From Pyronema omphalodes (Eukaryota > Ascomycota > Pezizomycetes > Pezizales > Pyronemataceae), in assembly GCA_024516155.1 (NCBI GenBank), contig JAJJXM010000035.1, forward strand, positions 496,001 through 560,000: a stretch of 64,000 nucleotides of DNA, in the 5' to 3' direction. The position numbers and the translations under genes were made by a program. The notes below the pieces were generated by a model. The model was given only the letters and a program-made list of their open reading frames with translations, was not told where the DNA came from and did no database searches. Below, one piece after another: positions 1-7,790 of the stretch (position 1 is its first letter; every line of letters starts with the position of its first letter).

Positions 1-184
1 CGCCTCGCCTCTCCCCCTTTCTTGTCGGTGGTGTTGTGAGTCCAAGATTGCGATTCCCCAGCACAATCCGGACATTGATGCCTCCGTTCTTGACGACTTC
101 TGCCCCAGTCTTTTTGGGGAGGGGGTTGTCTGTCTGGGTTGGTGGGTATTCTTTCCCCTTCCACAATTCTTCGTTGTAGGGGTC
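1..184 (-). pseudogene. hL-1 copy e, 3' part of ORF1-like gene
   Basis: The reverse strand matches the C-terminal third of the hL-1 ORF seen intact at 62449-63903, including the 'AEVVK' motif and the start of the basic tail. It is cut by the window edge on its 3' side. On its other side it is cut at about 184 by the (CAAA)n tail of the next hL-1 copy. The junction lies within the coding stretch that follows the Pro/Thr-rich linker. Only a fragment is visible, so its coding state cannot be judged. Confidence 0.75.
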
Positions 185-234
185 TGCCTGGTTTGTTTGT
201 TTGTTGTTTGTTTGTTAATTCATTACTTGTTTGC

Positions 235-246
235 AACCCGAGGGTT
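235..246 (-). other. 3'-end hairpin AACC-CTCG-GGTT
   Basis: Inverted repeat directly before the CAAA tail of hL-1 copy a. The stem is AACC/GGTT, extendable to AACCC/GGGTT. Its loop differs from that of the TAAA-tailed elements. Confidence 0.6.
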
Positions 247-546
247 ATGACAAGAGACAGATCGGTACAAAGAGAGAAAGAAAAGGAAACGCAAAAGCAA
301 AAACCCCTGTCTCCACCTCCGCCCTTTTCCTCCTCCCTGTGCTGCATTGTTGTGGGGTCTGTCCTCACTTAGACTGATGGGGGTTTGTTTTCCGAATGCG
401 TCAAAAATAGTTCCGGGAGACTTGTCTGCGCAGAGGCCACCCCGCTGGGCTCCTCCCTATCCTCCTGTCCTTCCACGCCCATGTTTTAACCATTTTCCCG
501 CCTTGATTTCCTCCACAAAGCAAAACTAAACAAAACCAAAGCAAAG

Positions 547-1999
547 TTAAACAGCCGCCAGGCCACCCATGCCCCCACTCTCCTCTCCTCTCTCAACCCG
601 TCCGCTGGTGTCTCCTGACTCTTTGCCCTTTGAGACACTCGGGCCTGCCCTGCCCCTTTTCTCCTTCCCTCTCTCCCCTTCTCCCTCCCTCTTCCTCAGC
701 CTTCTCGCTGCCCCGCCTCGCCTCTCCCCCCTTCTTGTCAGTGTTGTTGTAAGTCCAAGATTGCCATTCCCCAGCACAATCTGGACATTGATGCCTCCGC
801 TCTTGACGACTTCTGCCCAAGTCTACTTTGCGGAGGGGGTTGTCTGTCTGGGTTCGTGGGTTTTCTTTCCTCTTCCACCATTCTCTGATGTAGGGTTTTT
901 GCTGGGTGTCGCTGCCGTAGGTGTCGTCTCCTTTGCTTTCTGCTTTTTCCTCTGTGTAGCCTTCGCCTCCACAGTCTTCCATCTGTTGGTCTGAGCAGGG
1001 GCAGTGCTTGGGGCGTCGGGTAGAGGTGTGTCCTGAACAGAGAAACCGTCAGGCTGAGGTTCCGGTGTCGCTTCGGTCGACGTGATTGCGAGGAGAGGTA
1101 GGGGGGACATAGGCTTAAGGGCATCAAGCTTGTCCTGGGCGGCTGTAGTCGCATGTTTCGAGTGCATCAGGCTTTGCACCGGTGATGCCGCTCTCGGTTT
1201 GTTGTTCACCGGTCTTCTGTTTGTCGGTGAGGTCGGTTGGTATTCTGGTGACTTCCACTTCGCTTTCTCTTGCCAGGACGGTTGCGAACAGCGTCCAGAA
1301 CATCCGAATGTCATGTTGGACGACGGACAGTTGCATGGTTATCTCTTCCATCGCTGCGCAAGAGGCCGTGAGGTTCGGTGAGGGGGGCGCCGAAATGACT
1401 TGTTGCTGTTCGTCGATTTTCTTCGTCAGGGCGTCCACAGCAGCCTTGAGAGCTGCTGTTTCTGCCTGTGTAGAGTCGTATGCTGCGCGCAGCTTCGTTT
1501 TTTTGTCGAGTAGAATGTTGAATTTCGATATCATGATGTCGAATCTGTGGCGCATCGCATCGTTGTTGTTCCGTATGGATTCATCGAGGGTATTGAAGCG
1601 TTGCTGTGTGTCCTGATGGATTTGTCGTATCCCCAGGAAGCTAGCTCCAGTGACTTCGGCGTAGCTGTCAACAAACAGTTGGTCAAGGGTCGCATAGTTG
1701 TCATCAACCAAGGCTGCCTGATTAATCGCAGATACACCATTGCGCCGGTAGTTACTGAACCGGCTTTGTTCAGTTGTCGGCTGTTGCTGCTGTGTTGAAG
1801 CTGAAGCAACTGGTGTTCCTGCCAAGACCACGCTCTGGAAGGGCTTTCCAGCGAATTTGCCATCAACTTCATCAACTTTTCCATCTCTTCCATCAAAAGT
1901 AGGAGTAGATTCATCATGAGGAAGGTCGGCTAGAACATTGTACGCGTATTCAGACCATTTCAATCGTTGGGCGTTGTTCTGTCGTTGTTTTGGCGACAT
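547..1999 (-). pseudogene. hL-1 ORF1-like gene, copy a, frameshifted
   Basis: Reading starts at an ATG at 1999 (MSPKQRQNN...), matching copy d. The frame then shifts several times between about 1300 and 700, so the protein is carried in four overlapping frames. Preserved blocks are the N-terminal segment, a coiled-coil-like region (about 1650-1420), the 'SAPPSPNLTAS' hinge, the Pro/Ser/Thr-rich linker and the Arg/Glu/Gly-rich tail. No RRM, zinc knuckle or enzyme domain is seen. Function is unknown; by position and coiled coil it resembles the N-terminal half of a LINE ORF1 protein. Confidence 0.7.
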
Positions 2000-2196
2000 T
2001 TCGTGAGGTGGGGTAAGCCAAAACTCGTGAAAACTCTGATTTTGTGACAATAGTCAACAAAAACAACGTAGAATTCCCTGAAAATTCAAAGAACAACGTA
2101 ACCGAGTGCTGCGAATTCGAATCCGATGAGAAAACCGGTGGTTTCGGTGCTCGTTGTTGAGAATGCAGGGGGAGGGTCACCGTTGCCGTGTGGTGT

Positions 2197-2397
2197 TGCC
2201 GGAACGTGGGTCACGTTGGTGGGTGATTTCCCTCTCATGAAGGTGATTTTCATGTACGTCAGCTTGTTCCTCCGGAGTCAAGAGAACGTCCGGGTCTCGG
2301 GGGTGGGGGGGGGGGGGGAGTCTGGGGATCGGGGCGAGAATTGCGGCTGGGGCTGGTGCTGGGACTGTGGTTGGTGGGGGAGCTGCTTGCTGTCAGA
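2197..2397 (-). pseudogene. Chromo-B-like gag fragment
   Basis: The stretch aligns by eye with the plus-strand view of the Chromo-B2 gag at about 55310-55500: the 'GGGTGA..TCC..CTC' block, GCTTGTTCCTCCGG, a G-run, then a G-rich Pro/Ala-coding stretch. It is diverged and has no open frame. It may be the target into which hL-1 copy a inserted, but no duplication was found to prove that. Confidence 0.5.
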
Positions 2398-3176
2398 TTC
2401 CGTATCCACGGTTTACTGACGACAGGCAGCGCGGGGTTTCGGCGAAGGGCGGGGCAGCGGCGGCTTTGGGGAAGGCTTGGAGGTTTGGGATGGGCGAGGG
2501 TTTGCTGGGAAATCACAGGTGAGTTCAGGAGAGATGGAAATGTCACAAGGGAACTTCTGTAGATAAGATCGTGGTAGATAGAAACTTGATTGCGTGAAGA
2601 AATAAACTAAGTACAAATTTGCTCCTCTTATACTTGTTCCTTCATGACCCGTGACTGAGCATTCTCCACCTGCGGAGAATGCTCCAATGCTCACCACCGT
2701 GATAGCTCAATACATGACCAACATTCCCCACCACTGCTCACCGCCGTAATTCCAAATAATAGAACACGGAAACAATACATACCAAAAGATAACTACCTTG
2801 CTAACCGCCGTAATTCCAAATAACAAGGAAACAATACATACTGAAAGATAACTTGCTGATTGCCGGAATTCCAAATAACAAGAAAACAACACATACCAAA
2901 AACTATAACTACCTTGCCAACCGCCGTAATTCCAAATACATTACCAAGAAAGAAAAGATCCCAACATTTGCCTAACCACCGTGATACCTAAAATAATCCT
3001 AAATAGTAAATATTTCCCAACCTATGAAAATCATGGCAAGGGGGCCAGCCCCTTGCCCTAACCCTATCCCTATCACTTCACTATTGCGTAGCAGGTTGCT
3101 AGGGTGATGGTAACCACCCATAGCCCTGTGGTGGTAACGGCGGAGGCCAGGAGCATGGCACGGGAGCGCTGTGACA
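2398..3176 (-). repeat. Chromo-C 3' LTR (one end truncated)
   Basis: The sequence repeats, with mismatches, at 41236-41726 plus 43034-43087 (the 5' LTR). On the minus strand it begins TGTCACAGCG at 3176, directly after a purine run (3177-3194), as expected at a PPT/U3 junction. The U5 end is missing at 2398, where the gag scrap begins. It contains four imperfect tandem units of about 60 bp. Confidence 0.75.
2741..2945 (-). repeat. ~60-bp tandem repeats in Chromo-C LTR
   Basis: Units containing CCGCCGTAATTCCAAATA and AACAATACATACCAAAA start at about 2741, 2805, 2861 and 2921. They recur in the 5' LTR from 41579 on. Spacing is 56-64 bp with internal variation. Their place in U3 would fit enhancer-like repeats, which is inference only. 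Confidence 0.7.
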
Positions 3177-3194
3177 TAAGTCCCCCCCTCCAGG
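3177..3194 (-). other. Chromo-C polypurine tract
   Basis: On the minus strand, CCTGGAGGGGGGACTTA lies directly before the LTR start TGTCACAG. This is the expected site for plus-strand DNA priming. Confidence 0.6.
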
Positions 3195-3692
3195 CCGAGA
3201 CTCCGGCGAGGCCGTAGGTAGTCCCCAGGGCAGGCTTCCAGATGGGAGACCGTCCCCGATACTGCCTTCCCCAACGTCGGCGACCTAGGACGTTATGAGT
3301 GATGTCTTCGAGGACGTAGGGTGGTATTTGCTCTTGTTGGTGTGCTAAGGGGGGCGTTGGTGCCCTAAGGAGAACGGGGGTATTTGATCTTGTTGGTGCC
3401 CTGAGGCGGGGGGCTCCGGGGGATCCGAACAAGGGCCGGATGTCAGGTCGTTGCTTGGTCGGGAGTCGACGGCGGGGAGATGCTGCTCCGGATCCTCCAC
3501 TGTCTGATAGAAGGAATGGTTGATTGCCACCTTCTCGTGGTCCGAGGGTCCGGTCATCATGATCACTGGGAGTTGGTGTCGGATCGTATGCATGGTCAGG
3601 TCCTCTGATTCCACTTCGCGGGGACGGGGTGGTTCGTTTTCCTGATTTTCCGTGGAGACGGGATGTTCCGTTCCTGTCTCGGGTTCGTGCTT
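3177..3692 (-). pseudogene. Chromo-C 3' end of pol (degenerate) with PPT
   Basis: Minus-strand frames at 3345-3614 and 3073-3432 overlap and read into a degraded segment with aromatic and basic residues (YVLED...RRRWGRQY...W) where a chromodomain would be expected in a gypsy pol end. The stretch stops just before the PPT and 3' LTR. RNase H and integrase are not present between here and the RT remains at 36.1 kb, so the element has lost about 2 kb of pol. The pol assignment comes mainly from position next to the LTR and is moderate. Confidence 0.5.
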
Positions 3693-4332
3693 ATTTATTC
3701 ATTTATTTATTCATACACGCATCCAACCTTAGGGTTATGGCGGCTCTATAAATTTAAGTACAAAATTACGAATCTGGACGCAATGCCAAGTTCCCACTGG
3801 GTAAGCCCCAGAGCTGTCAGAGGTTTTTGGGAGTGTAGTCTCCCATCTTTCTTGTGCCTTAGTCCATCTCGCGTCGTCAGTTCCAGGACCCCTGTTTGCT
3901 CGGGGGCCACCACGCCGGGTCGTTCCCCTCTATCCTCCACCATTCCCCACCCATGTTTATATTTTCCTGCCTTTATTTCCTCCGAAGAAAAACAAAAACA
4001 AATAAAAGAAAGACTGAACTACTCCGGGCCCTCGCCCCCTTCAACGCCCCTCTCTCCCCTCTCTCTGAACCAAGCTCTGACACCATCCTCTCGTCATCTC
4101 GATCTCCCGCGCCTCCCCTCATCCTGCCCGCCCTTCCCTGACCTCTGGTCCTCCGAGTCACCCACTCTCACTCGCTCCCCCTCCTCGCCGCCTCCAGTCC
4201 GACCTCTCCCTGCCTCTCCGCATCTCTCTCCCCCAAGGAAACAAAACAAACAGAAGAGGAGGAGAGAAACACGACAAAAGAAACCCCTCCATCATCCTTC
4301 CATTCCTCCCTTTGTTCCCTTCGTCCCCTTTG

Positions 4333-4363
<31 letters not shown>

Positions 4364-4521
4364 ATCTTGGGTACTTGCATGCTCAGCCGTTTGGTCAAGC
4401 AGCGTCCCCCAGCCAGTAGTCAGTATGATAGGGGTGTCCTCCTGAGCAGGGAGGGTACTTAACTTCGTGTGCGCCCATTCAGCGGTTGCGACTTTCGTCT
4501 CTGAGATCATGGTAGCGAGGG
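3693..4521 (-). mobile_element. LINE-A1, 3' segment (ORF2 C-terminus, 3' UTR, TAAA tail)
   Basis: This is the 3' end of a LINE whose body continues at 24555-26204 and from 32627 to about 35.9 kb. From 4521 downward the minus strand encodes the last ~50 residues of ORF2 (TMISETKVATAEWAH...), aligning with LINE-A2 at 39100-39261. A stop codon, an A-run (T-run at 4330-4360), a purine-rich 3' UTR, the conserved GGAAATAAAGGC block, the hairpin and a (TAAA)n-like tail at 3693-3712 follow. The junction with Chromo-A at 4521 has lost about 20 bp. Confidence 0.85.
3725..3736 (-). other. 3'-end hairpin AACC-CTAA-GGTT
   Basis: Sits just before the (TAAA)n tail of LINE-A1. The loop differs at several positions from LINE-A2 (TTAC) while the 4-bp stem is kept. 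Confidence 0.6.
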
Positions 4522-5732
4522 CACCCTATATTGTGTGAGTATAGAATAGGTAACATGTATAACATTTAGAGAACATGGCAAACTCGACAGGAGAATGAAT
4601 AATAAGGTTAGTATCCCGGGCCGGAACCCCCTGAGGAGCTCCAGCTAGCCACGTCACGTGATTCGTGACTTTCCGAAAGGACCTCACAAGGATCCCGGCC
4701 CGAGGCGTCGCTACCTGTTATTCACTGTCAGTTTGGGAGGATCGCAGATGGATGGGAACGAGGACCAACTTACCTCATGGGTGTCGACTTACCGATGAGA
4801 AGACTACAGACGACGCTGATGGAGACAGAAGACGCCGGCGAAGGGACACCTCCTTATACTTGAGGTCGTGTTCCACCAAGCACGGCTACCAGAGGGCTTG
4901 CAAGAGAAGGGAATTCTCAGGACAGTGCAAGGCAGACGAATAGGATCATCCGAGGTCTGAGTTGGGCGGATAGTCGGCCAAGGATCAAGGCAGAGTCTAG
5001 TCAGCCAACAGGAGTGGAGCTCAGGACAAGGGTCAAGATTGCATTAGCATGAGACGACGTCCTGCAGCAAGGAACACCACTCAGGGAAACTGTTGGATGG
5101 AACTGATATGACGCGACCTTAGGCCAATGACTACCAACTACAAGATAAGACGGCGTTTGCGTACACACCAGGGTGTGGCTGCGCGCAAGTGCGCGCAGGT
5201 GGGGCAAATGACATCACACAGGAATGTGACGGGGCAGTGTGCTCCGGTACGGCATAGTCTGCCGTATGATGTCAGATTCCTTCACTCGCAATCGAGATTC
5301 TCTAGGGAGATCTATGATCAAGACGACCCATAAGATATATGACTCACATGTCATTATCAGAGGAGTCATTGCATTATGCGCTCAAGTGGAGTAACCCTCC
5401 ATTAGGCGCTTAACCCCAATACATGATTGGAAGGTGTGGTAGCACGGCAAGGAATGTCAAGGATTAATCTGACACGAGGTCATCATGCAAGTGAGCAATT
5501 AATATAATTGCGCATGCAGCATGATGCGAGCCATCGGCAGATTTGTCAAAGAATTGACTCACGTCTTATCTCCTAAGCTTAGTTTGGAAGTTGGTTCCCT
5601 TGGGAAGTCTGGGCGAACTTGTAGACGAAAGTCTATGAAGGACCCTAAGTCTTCCCACCGTCTCCTCCAGCATCAGCAACCTGATCTCTACCTACGACGT
5701 TACCTTTCGAACACCAATACCTCAAGAGAGAC

Positions 5733-5744
5733 CCTTAAGTTTAT
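5733..5744 (+). promoter_or_regulatory. Putative self-primer sequence in LTR1
   Basis: CCTTAAGTTTAT is the exact reverse complement of ATAAACTTAAGG at 7673-7684, two bases inside the LTR end. In Tf1-type elements the mRNA 5' end folds back to prime minus-strand DNA. If the same holds here, transcription starts at or near this site. Confidence 0.6.
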
Positions 5745-5850
5745 TCGGCCTGTGATCGATTAGTTTACTTTCGATCCAGTGCTCGCCCCCCTTTCTCCTC
5801 GTCTGTAGTTGCGCAGACTCCTCTCTTTATCTTGTTGAGAAATCTCTACC

Positions 5851-7248
5851 ATGTCTCAACGCAATCTCGACACTTTCAGGTTCAGGAACACCGTTAACGT
5901 CGGGTCCCCTCCTCCACCTTCCTCCGAAAGATCCACACCGACACCTAGTGGAGCGCGCAAACGCCCCACCATCCCACCTGCCGATAATGAACCAAGACCA
6001 GCCACCGTCGGCCTTTCACTTGCCGAACCAGACCGCCAACTGCTCCTCCAGCTATCCCTACAAGTCGAGCGAATGGAGAAAGCCTTGCTTTCTTCACAAG
6101 CCACCAGCACCAACCGCATACGCGAACTCGAGAAACAAGTCGCTTCGATCACGGCAGAGCTGAACCGTACGCGCCGACAACTCACCGCCACCCCTGCACC
6201 CCACATGCCACCCGGCAACCCCACCGCAAGGGGAAGGTCCACCACTTGGGCCCCCACCCCGGCCGCCCCCATACCACAGAAACCAACCACCGGCAACCTT
6301 ACCTGGGCTGAACGCATCTCCGCATCAGTTGAAGGCAAGGATCAACAATTCACAACCGTGTCGCGCAAAAAGAAGAAGCAAACACCGGCCCCCATCATCC
6401 CGAAAGCCCTCCCCCGTATCGAAAGGGAGATAATCATCACACTGGACAACCCAACACTGACTAGGAGTCGAGAAAAAGAAGCCACCAACGTGTTGATGTG
6501 CCTCAACAACGACGTACTGATGGCCAACAATATCCCTCTTCCCCCACTGACTCTTGCAAGGATCAATGACCACAACAAACTGGTATTGACTACCAACCCT
6601 ACCACCCCGGCCTCTGCATACGAACCATATATGCAGATGCTCCTCAACAGAATTCACTGGCTTAAACCAATATCCGGAACCAACAATAGCCGCTGGACTA
6701 AATTCCTAGTCCACAACATCCCACCCACAGCCAATGGTGTAGGCGTGAAAAAGCTTATCGAATCGACCTACCCCACCCTGAAACTCATGCAAGAGCCTCG
6801 CTGGCTAGTCCCAGATGACCGCCACCTCAACAAACAAGCCTCCACGATGGTGATCGCCCTCAGCGGTGCTGTTAACCTCAACCAACTCGGCACCAACACC
6901 CTCTTTCTCTGTAACCGGAAGTGCCGGATTACCGAGTACTTCTCCTGGACACCAACCACCCAATGCCGGAACTGCCAGGTTTACGGCCACCACACCTCTC
7001 TCTGCAAAGCGGAGAAACCCACTTGCGCTATCTGCGCCCAACCACACAGCACTAAGGACCACCAATGCCCTGTCCCCTCCTGTCGCGCCGGTAAGGCCTG
7101 CACCCACCCACCTGTCAAATGCGCTCTTTGCAGTGCTGCTCACCCAGCAACCGACCCTCTTTGCCCCGTACGGATCAAACGTCTCCCGGCCCGGAAAGGC
7201 AAGGCCCCCGACGCTGATAATGATTTGTCTATGGAGCGCGAGCTCTAA
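5851..7248 (+). CDS. hL-2 ORF1 protein (LINE ORF1-type, zinc knuckles)
   Basis: Intact 465-codon ORF from the ATG at 5851. Order: Ser/Pro-rich N-terminus; coiled coil at about residues 70-115 (leucine-rich, VERMEKALLS...ELNRTRRQL); a 'TWAERISA' motif typical of the linker before the ORF1 core; a central ~200-residue RNA-binding-like region; three Cys/His knuckles from about residue 375 (CRNCQVYGHHTSLC, CAICAQPHSTKDHQC, CALCSAAHPATDPLC). LINE ORF1 proteins bind their RNA as ribonucleoprotein, and that role is inferred. Nothing encoding ORF2 follows; the 3' UTR begins directly. The second copy (15185-16591) is frameshifted. Confidence 0.85.
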   Translation: MSQRNLDTFRFRNTVNVGSPPPPSSERSTPTPSGARKRPTIPPADNEPRPATVGLSLAEPDRQLLLQLSLQVERMEKALLSSQATSTNRIRELEKQVASITAELNRTRRQLTATPAPHMPPGNPTARGRSTTWAPTPAAPIPQKPTTGNLTWAERISASVEGKDQQFTTVSRKKKKQTPAPIIPKALPRIEREIIITLDNPTLTRSREKEATNVLMCLNNDVLMANNIPLPPLTLARINDHNKLVLTTNPTTPASAYEPYMQMLLNRIHWLKPISGTNNSRWTKFLVHNIPPTANGVGVKKLIESTYPTLKLMQEPRWLVPDDRHLNKQASTMVIALSGAVNLNQLGTNTLFLCNRKCRITEYFSWTPTTQCRNCQVYGHHTSLCKAEKPTCAICAQPHSTKDHQCPVPSCRAGKACTHPPVKCALCSAAHPATDPLCPVRIKRLPARKGKAPDADNDLSMEREL

Positions 7249-7401
7249 TGACTGCACAAATATCTTTCCACACTTGACAAACTCCCCACATGACCCGCGT
7301 AAATCGCAGCTTTTTCCTTTGTTTGTTTTTGTTTGGAAAGGCTAGCTTAGGTTTCCTTTGTAGGGTGAGTATGTTTTGTTTTTGTTTCTGTTTCGTTTGA
7401 A

Positions 7402-7491
7402 ATACCCTGGGCATAGCCGGATCTCCTGTACATAGTATTATAGGTCGCGCGGGTGGTTGCATCCCAGAGCAACTGCGGTGTGGCAGGGTAT
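7402..7491 (+). other. Possible stem-loop in hL-2 3' UTR
   Basis: ATACCCTG (7402-7409) pairs with CAGGGTAT (7484-7491), closing a ~74-nt loop region. The stem is kept in copy 2 at the matching place (about 16747-16836). It could be the helper RT's recognition structure. Confidence 0.45.
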
Positions 7492-7672
7492 GGGTATGAA
7501 GTAGGTGGAGCGCAATAGCCATAGTAGCTCTAGTCGCAATAAACAAAGATCAGATCAGATTAGTTTACTTCCTAGCTTCTTGGGAACTCTATTAGTTGAA
7601 TATCTTTCAAGCGAAGAGCGAACTGATCGGAAAAGCCTCTCTATTGAAAGTCTCAATAGCCAGGTTCACACT

Positions 7673-7684
7673 ATAAACTTAAGG
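7673..7684 (+). other. Chromo-A primer-binding site (self-priming type)
   Basis: ATAAACTTAAGG begins two bases after the LTR end. It does not start with TGG as a tRNA site would, and its complement is found within the LTR (5733-5744). Confidence 0.6.
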
Positions 7685-7790
7685 CTCAAGCTACTAAGTT
7701 TACTTTTCGATACGATTACGGAAGACCCTCTTCTAGAGCAAGAAACACCAACACTCCTCTAAAAACTACAAACGAAAACTTCAATCTACA

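Larger units (their letters stand above)
185..2196 (-). mobile_element. hL-1 copy a (ORF1-only non-LTR element, CAAA-tail type)
   Basis: Full-length half-LINE on the minus strand. The 5' end near 2196 begins with the ACACCACACGG motif that also starts hL-1 copies c (59980) and d (62248). One ORF1-like gene follows, then a 3' UTR, the AACC-loop-GGTT hairpin and an irregular (CAAA)n tail at about 189-215. There is no endonuclease or RT. Unlike copies b and c, which end in (TAAA)n, this copy ends in the CAAA module also seen at 43088-43254. Its 3' side lies inside another hL-1 copy and its 5' side abuts a Chromo-B-like gag scrap. I found no clear target duplication. Confidence 0.75.
5771..7557 (+). 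mobile_element. hL-2 copy 1 (ORF1-only non-LTR element)
   Basis: A 1.79-kb insertion in LTR1 flanked by GATTAGTTTACTT at 5758-5770 and 7558-7570. The empty site is visible once, in LTR3 near 24444. It has a short 5' UTR, one intact ORF (5851-7248) and a ~300-bp 3' UTR ending in short AGATC repeats. There is no endonuclease or RT. The 3' UTR contains ATACCCTG (7402-7409) and its complement CAGGGTAT (7484-7491), a possible long stem. It lacks the AACC-GGTT hairpin of LINE-A/B, so a different LINE would be its helper. Confidence 0.85.
4522..7670 (+). repeat. Chromo-A LTR1 (contains hL-2 insertion)
   Basis: Copy of the ~1.36-kb LTR seen uninterrupted at 23196-24554. The first five bases (TGTCA) are missing at the left junction. 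The right end is GGTTCACA at 7670, followed by the internal region. An hL-2 element lies at 5771-7557, flanked by a 13-bp duplication of LTR sequence. The putative self-primer CCTTAAGTTTAT is at 5733-5744, just upstream of the insertion. ORFs inside the LTR recur in all three LTRs simply because the LTRs are copies, and I do not call them genes. Confidence 0.85.

Noticed and set aside
547..994. Open frames on the plus strand opposite the hL-1 basic tail (also near 53980, 61338, 63414)
   Set aside because: Shadow frames of the purine-rich tail; the sense frame is the one with coiled coil and conserved start.
2741..2945. Regular ~60-bp repeats that might suggest a CRISPR array
   Set aside because: Units are imperfect, without distinct spacers, and lie in an LTR of a fungal retrotransposon.
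3345..3614. Possible host gene with a 90-codon ORF
   Set aside because: It lies between the Chromo-C 3' LTR/PPT and the LINE-A1 tail and reads toward the LTR, so it is best explained as the decayed end of Chromo-C pol.
4665..5333. ORFs of 92 and 68 codons in LTR1, repeated at about 13998-14666 and 23344-24096
   Set aside because: They are repeated only because they lie in three copies of one LTR; frames are broken differently in LTR3 and no domain is recognisable.
7410..7500. tRNA-like look of the hL-2 3' UTR (GGTTGCATCCC resembling a B box)
   Set aside because: No A box or acceptor and D arms at proper spacing; the only firm feature is the 8-bp stem.
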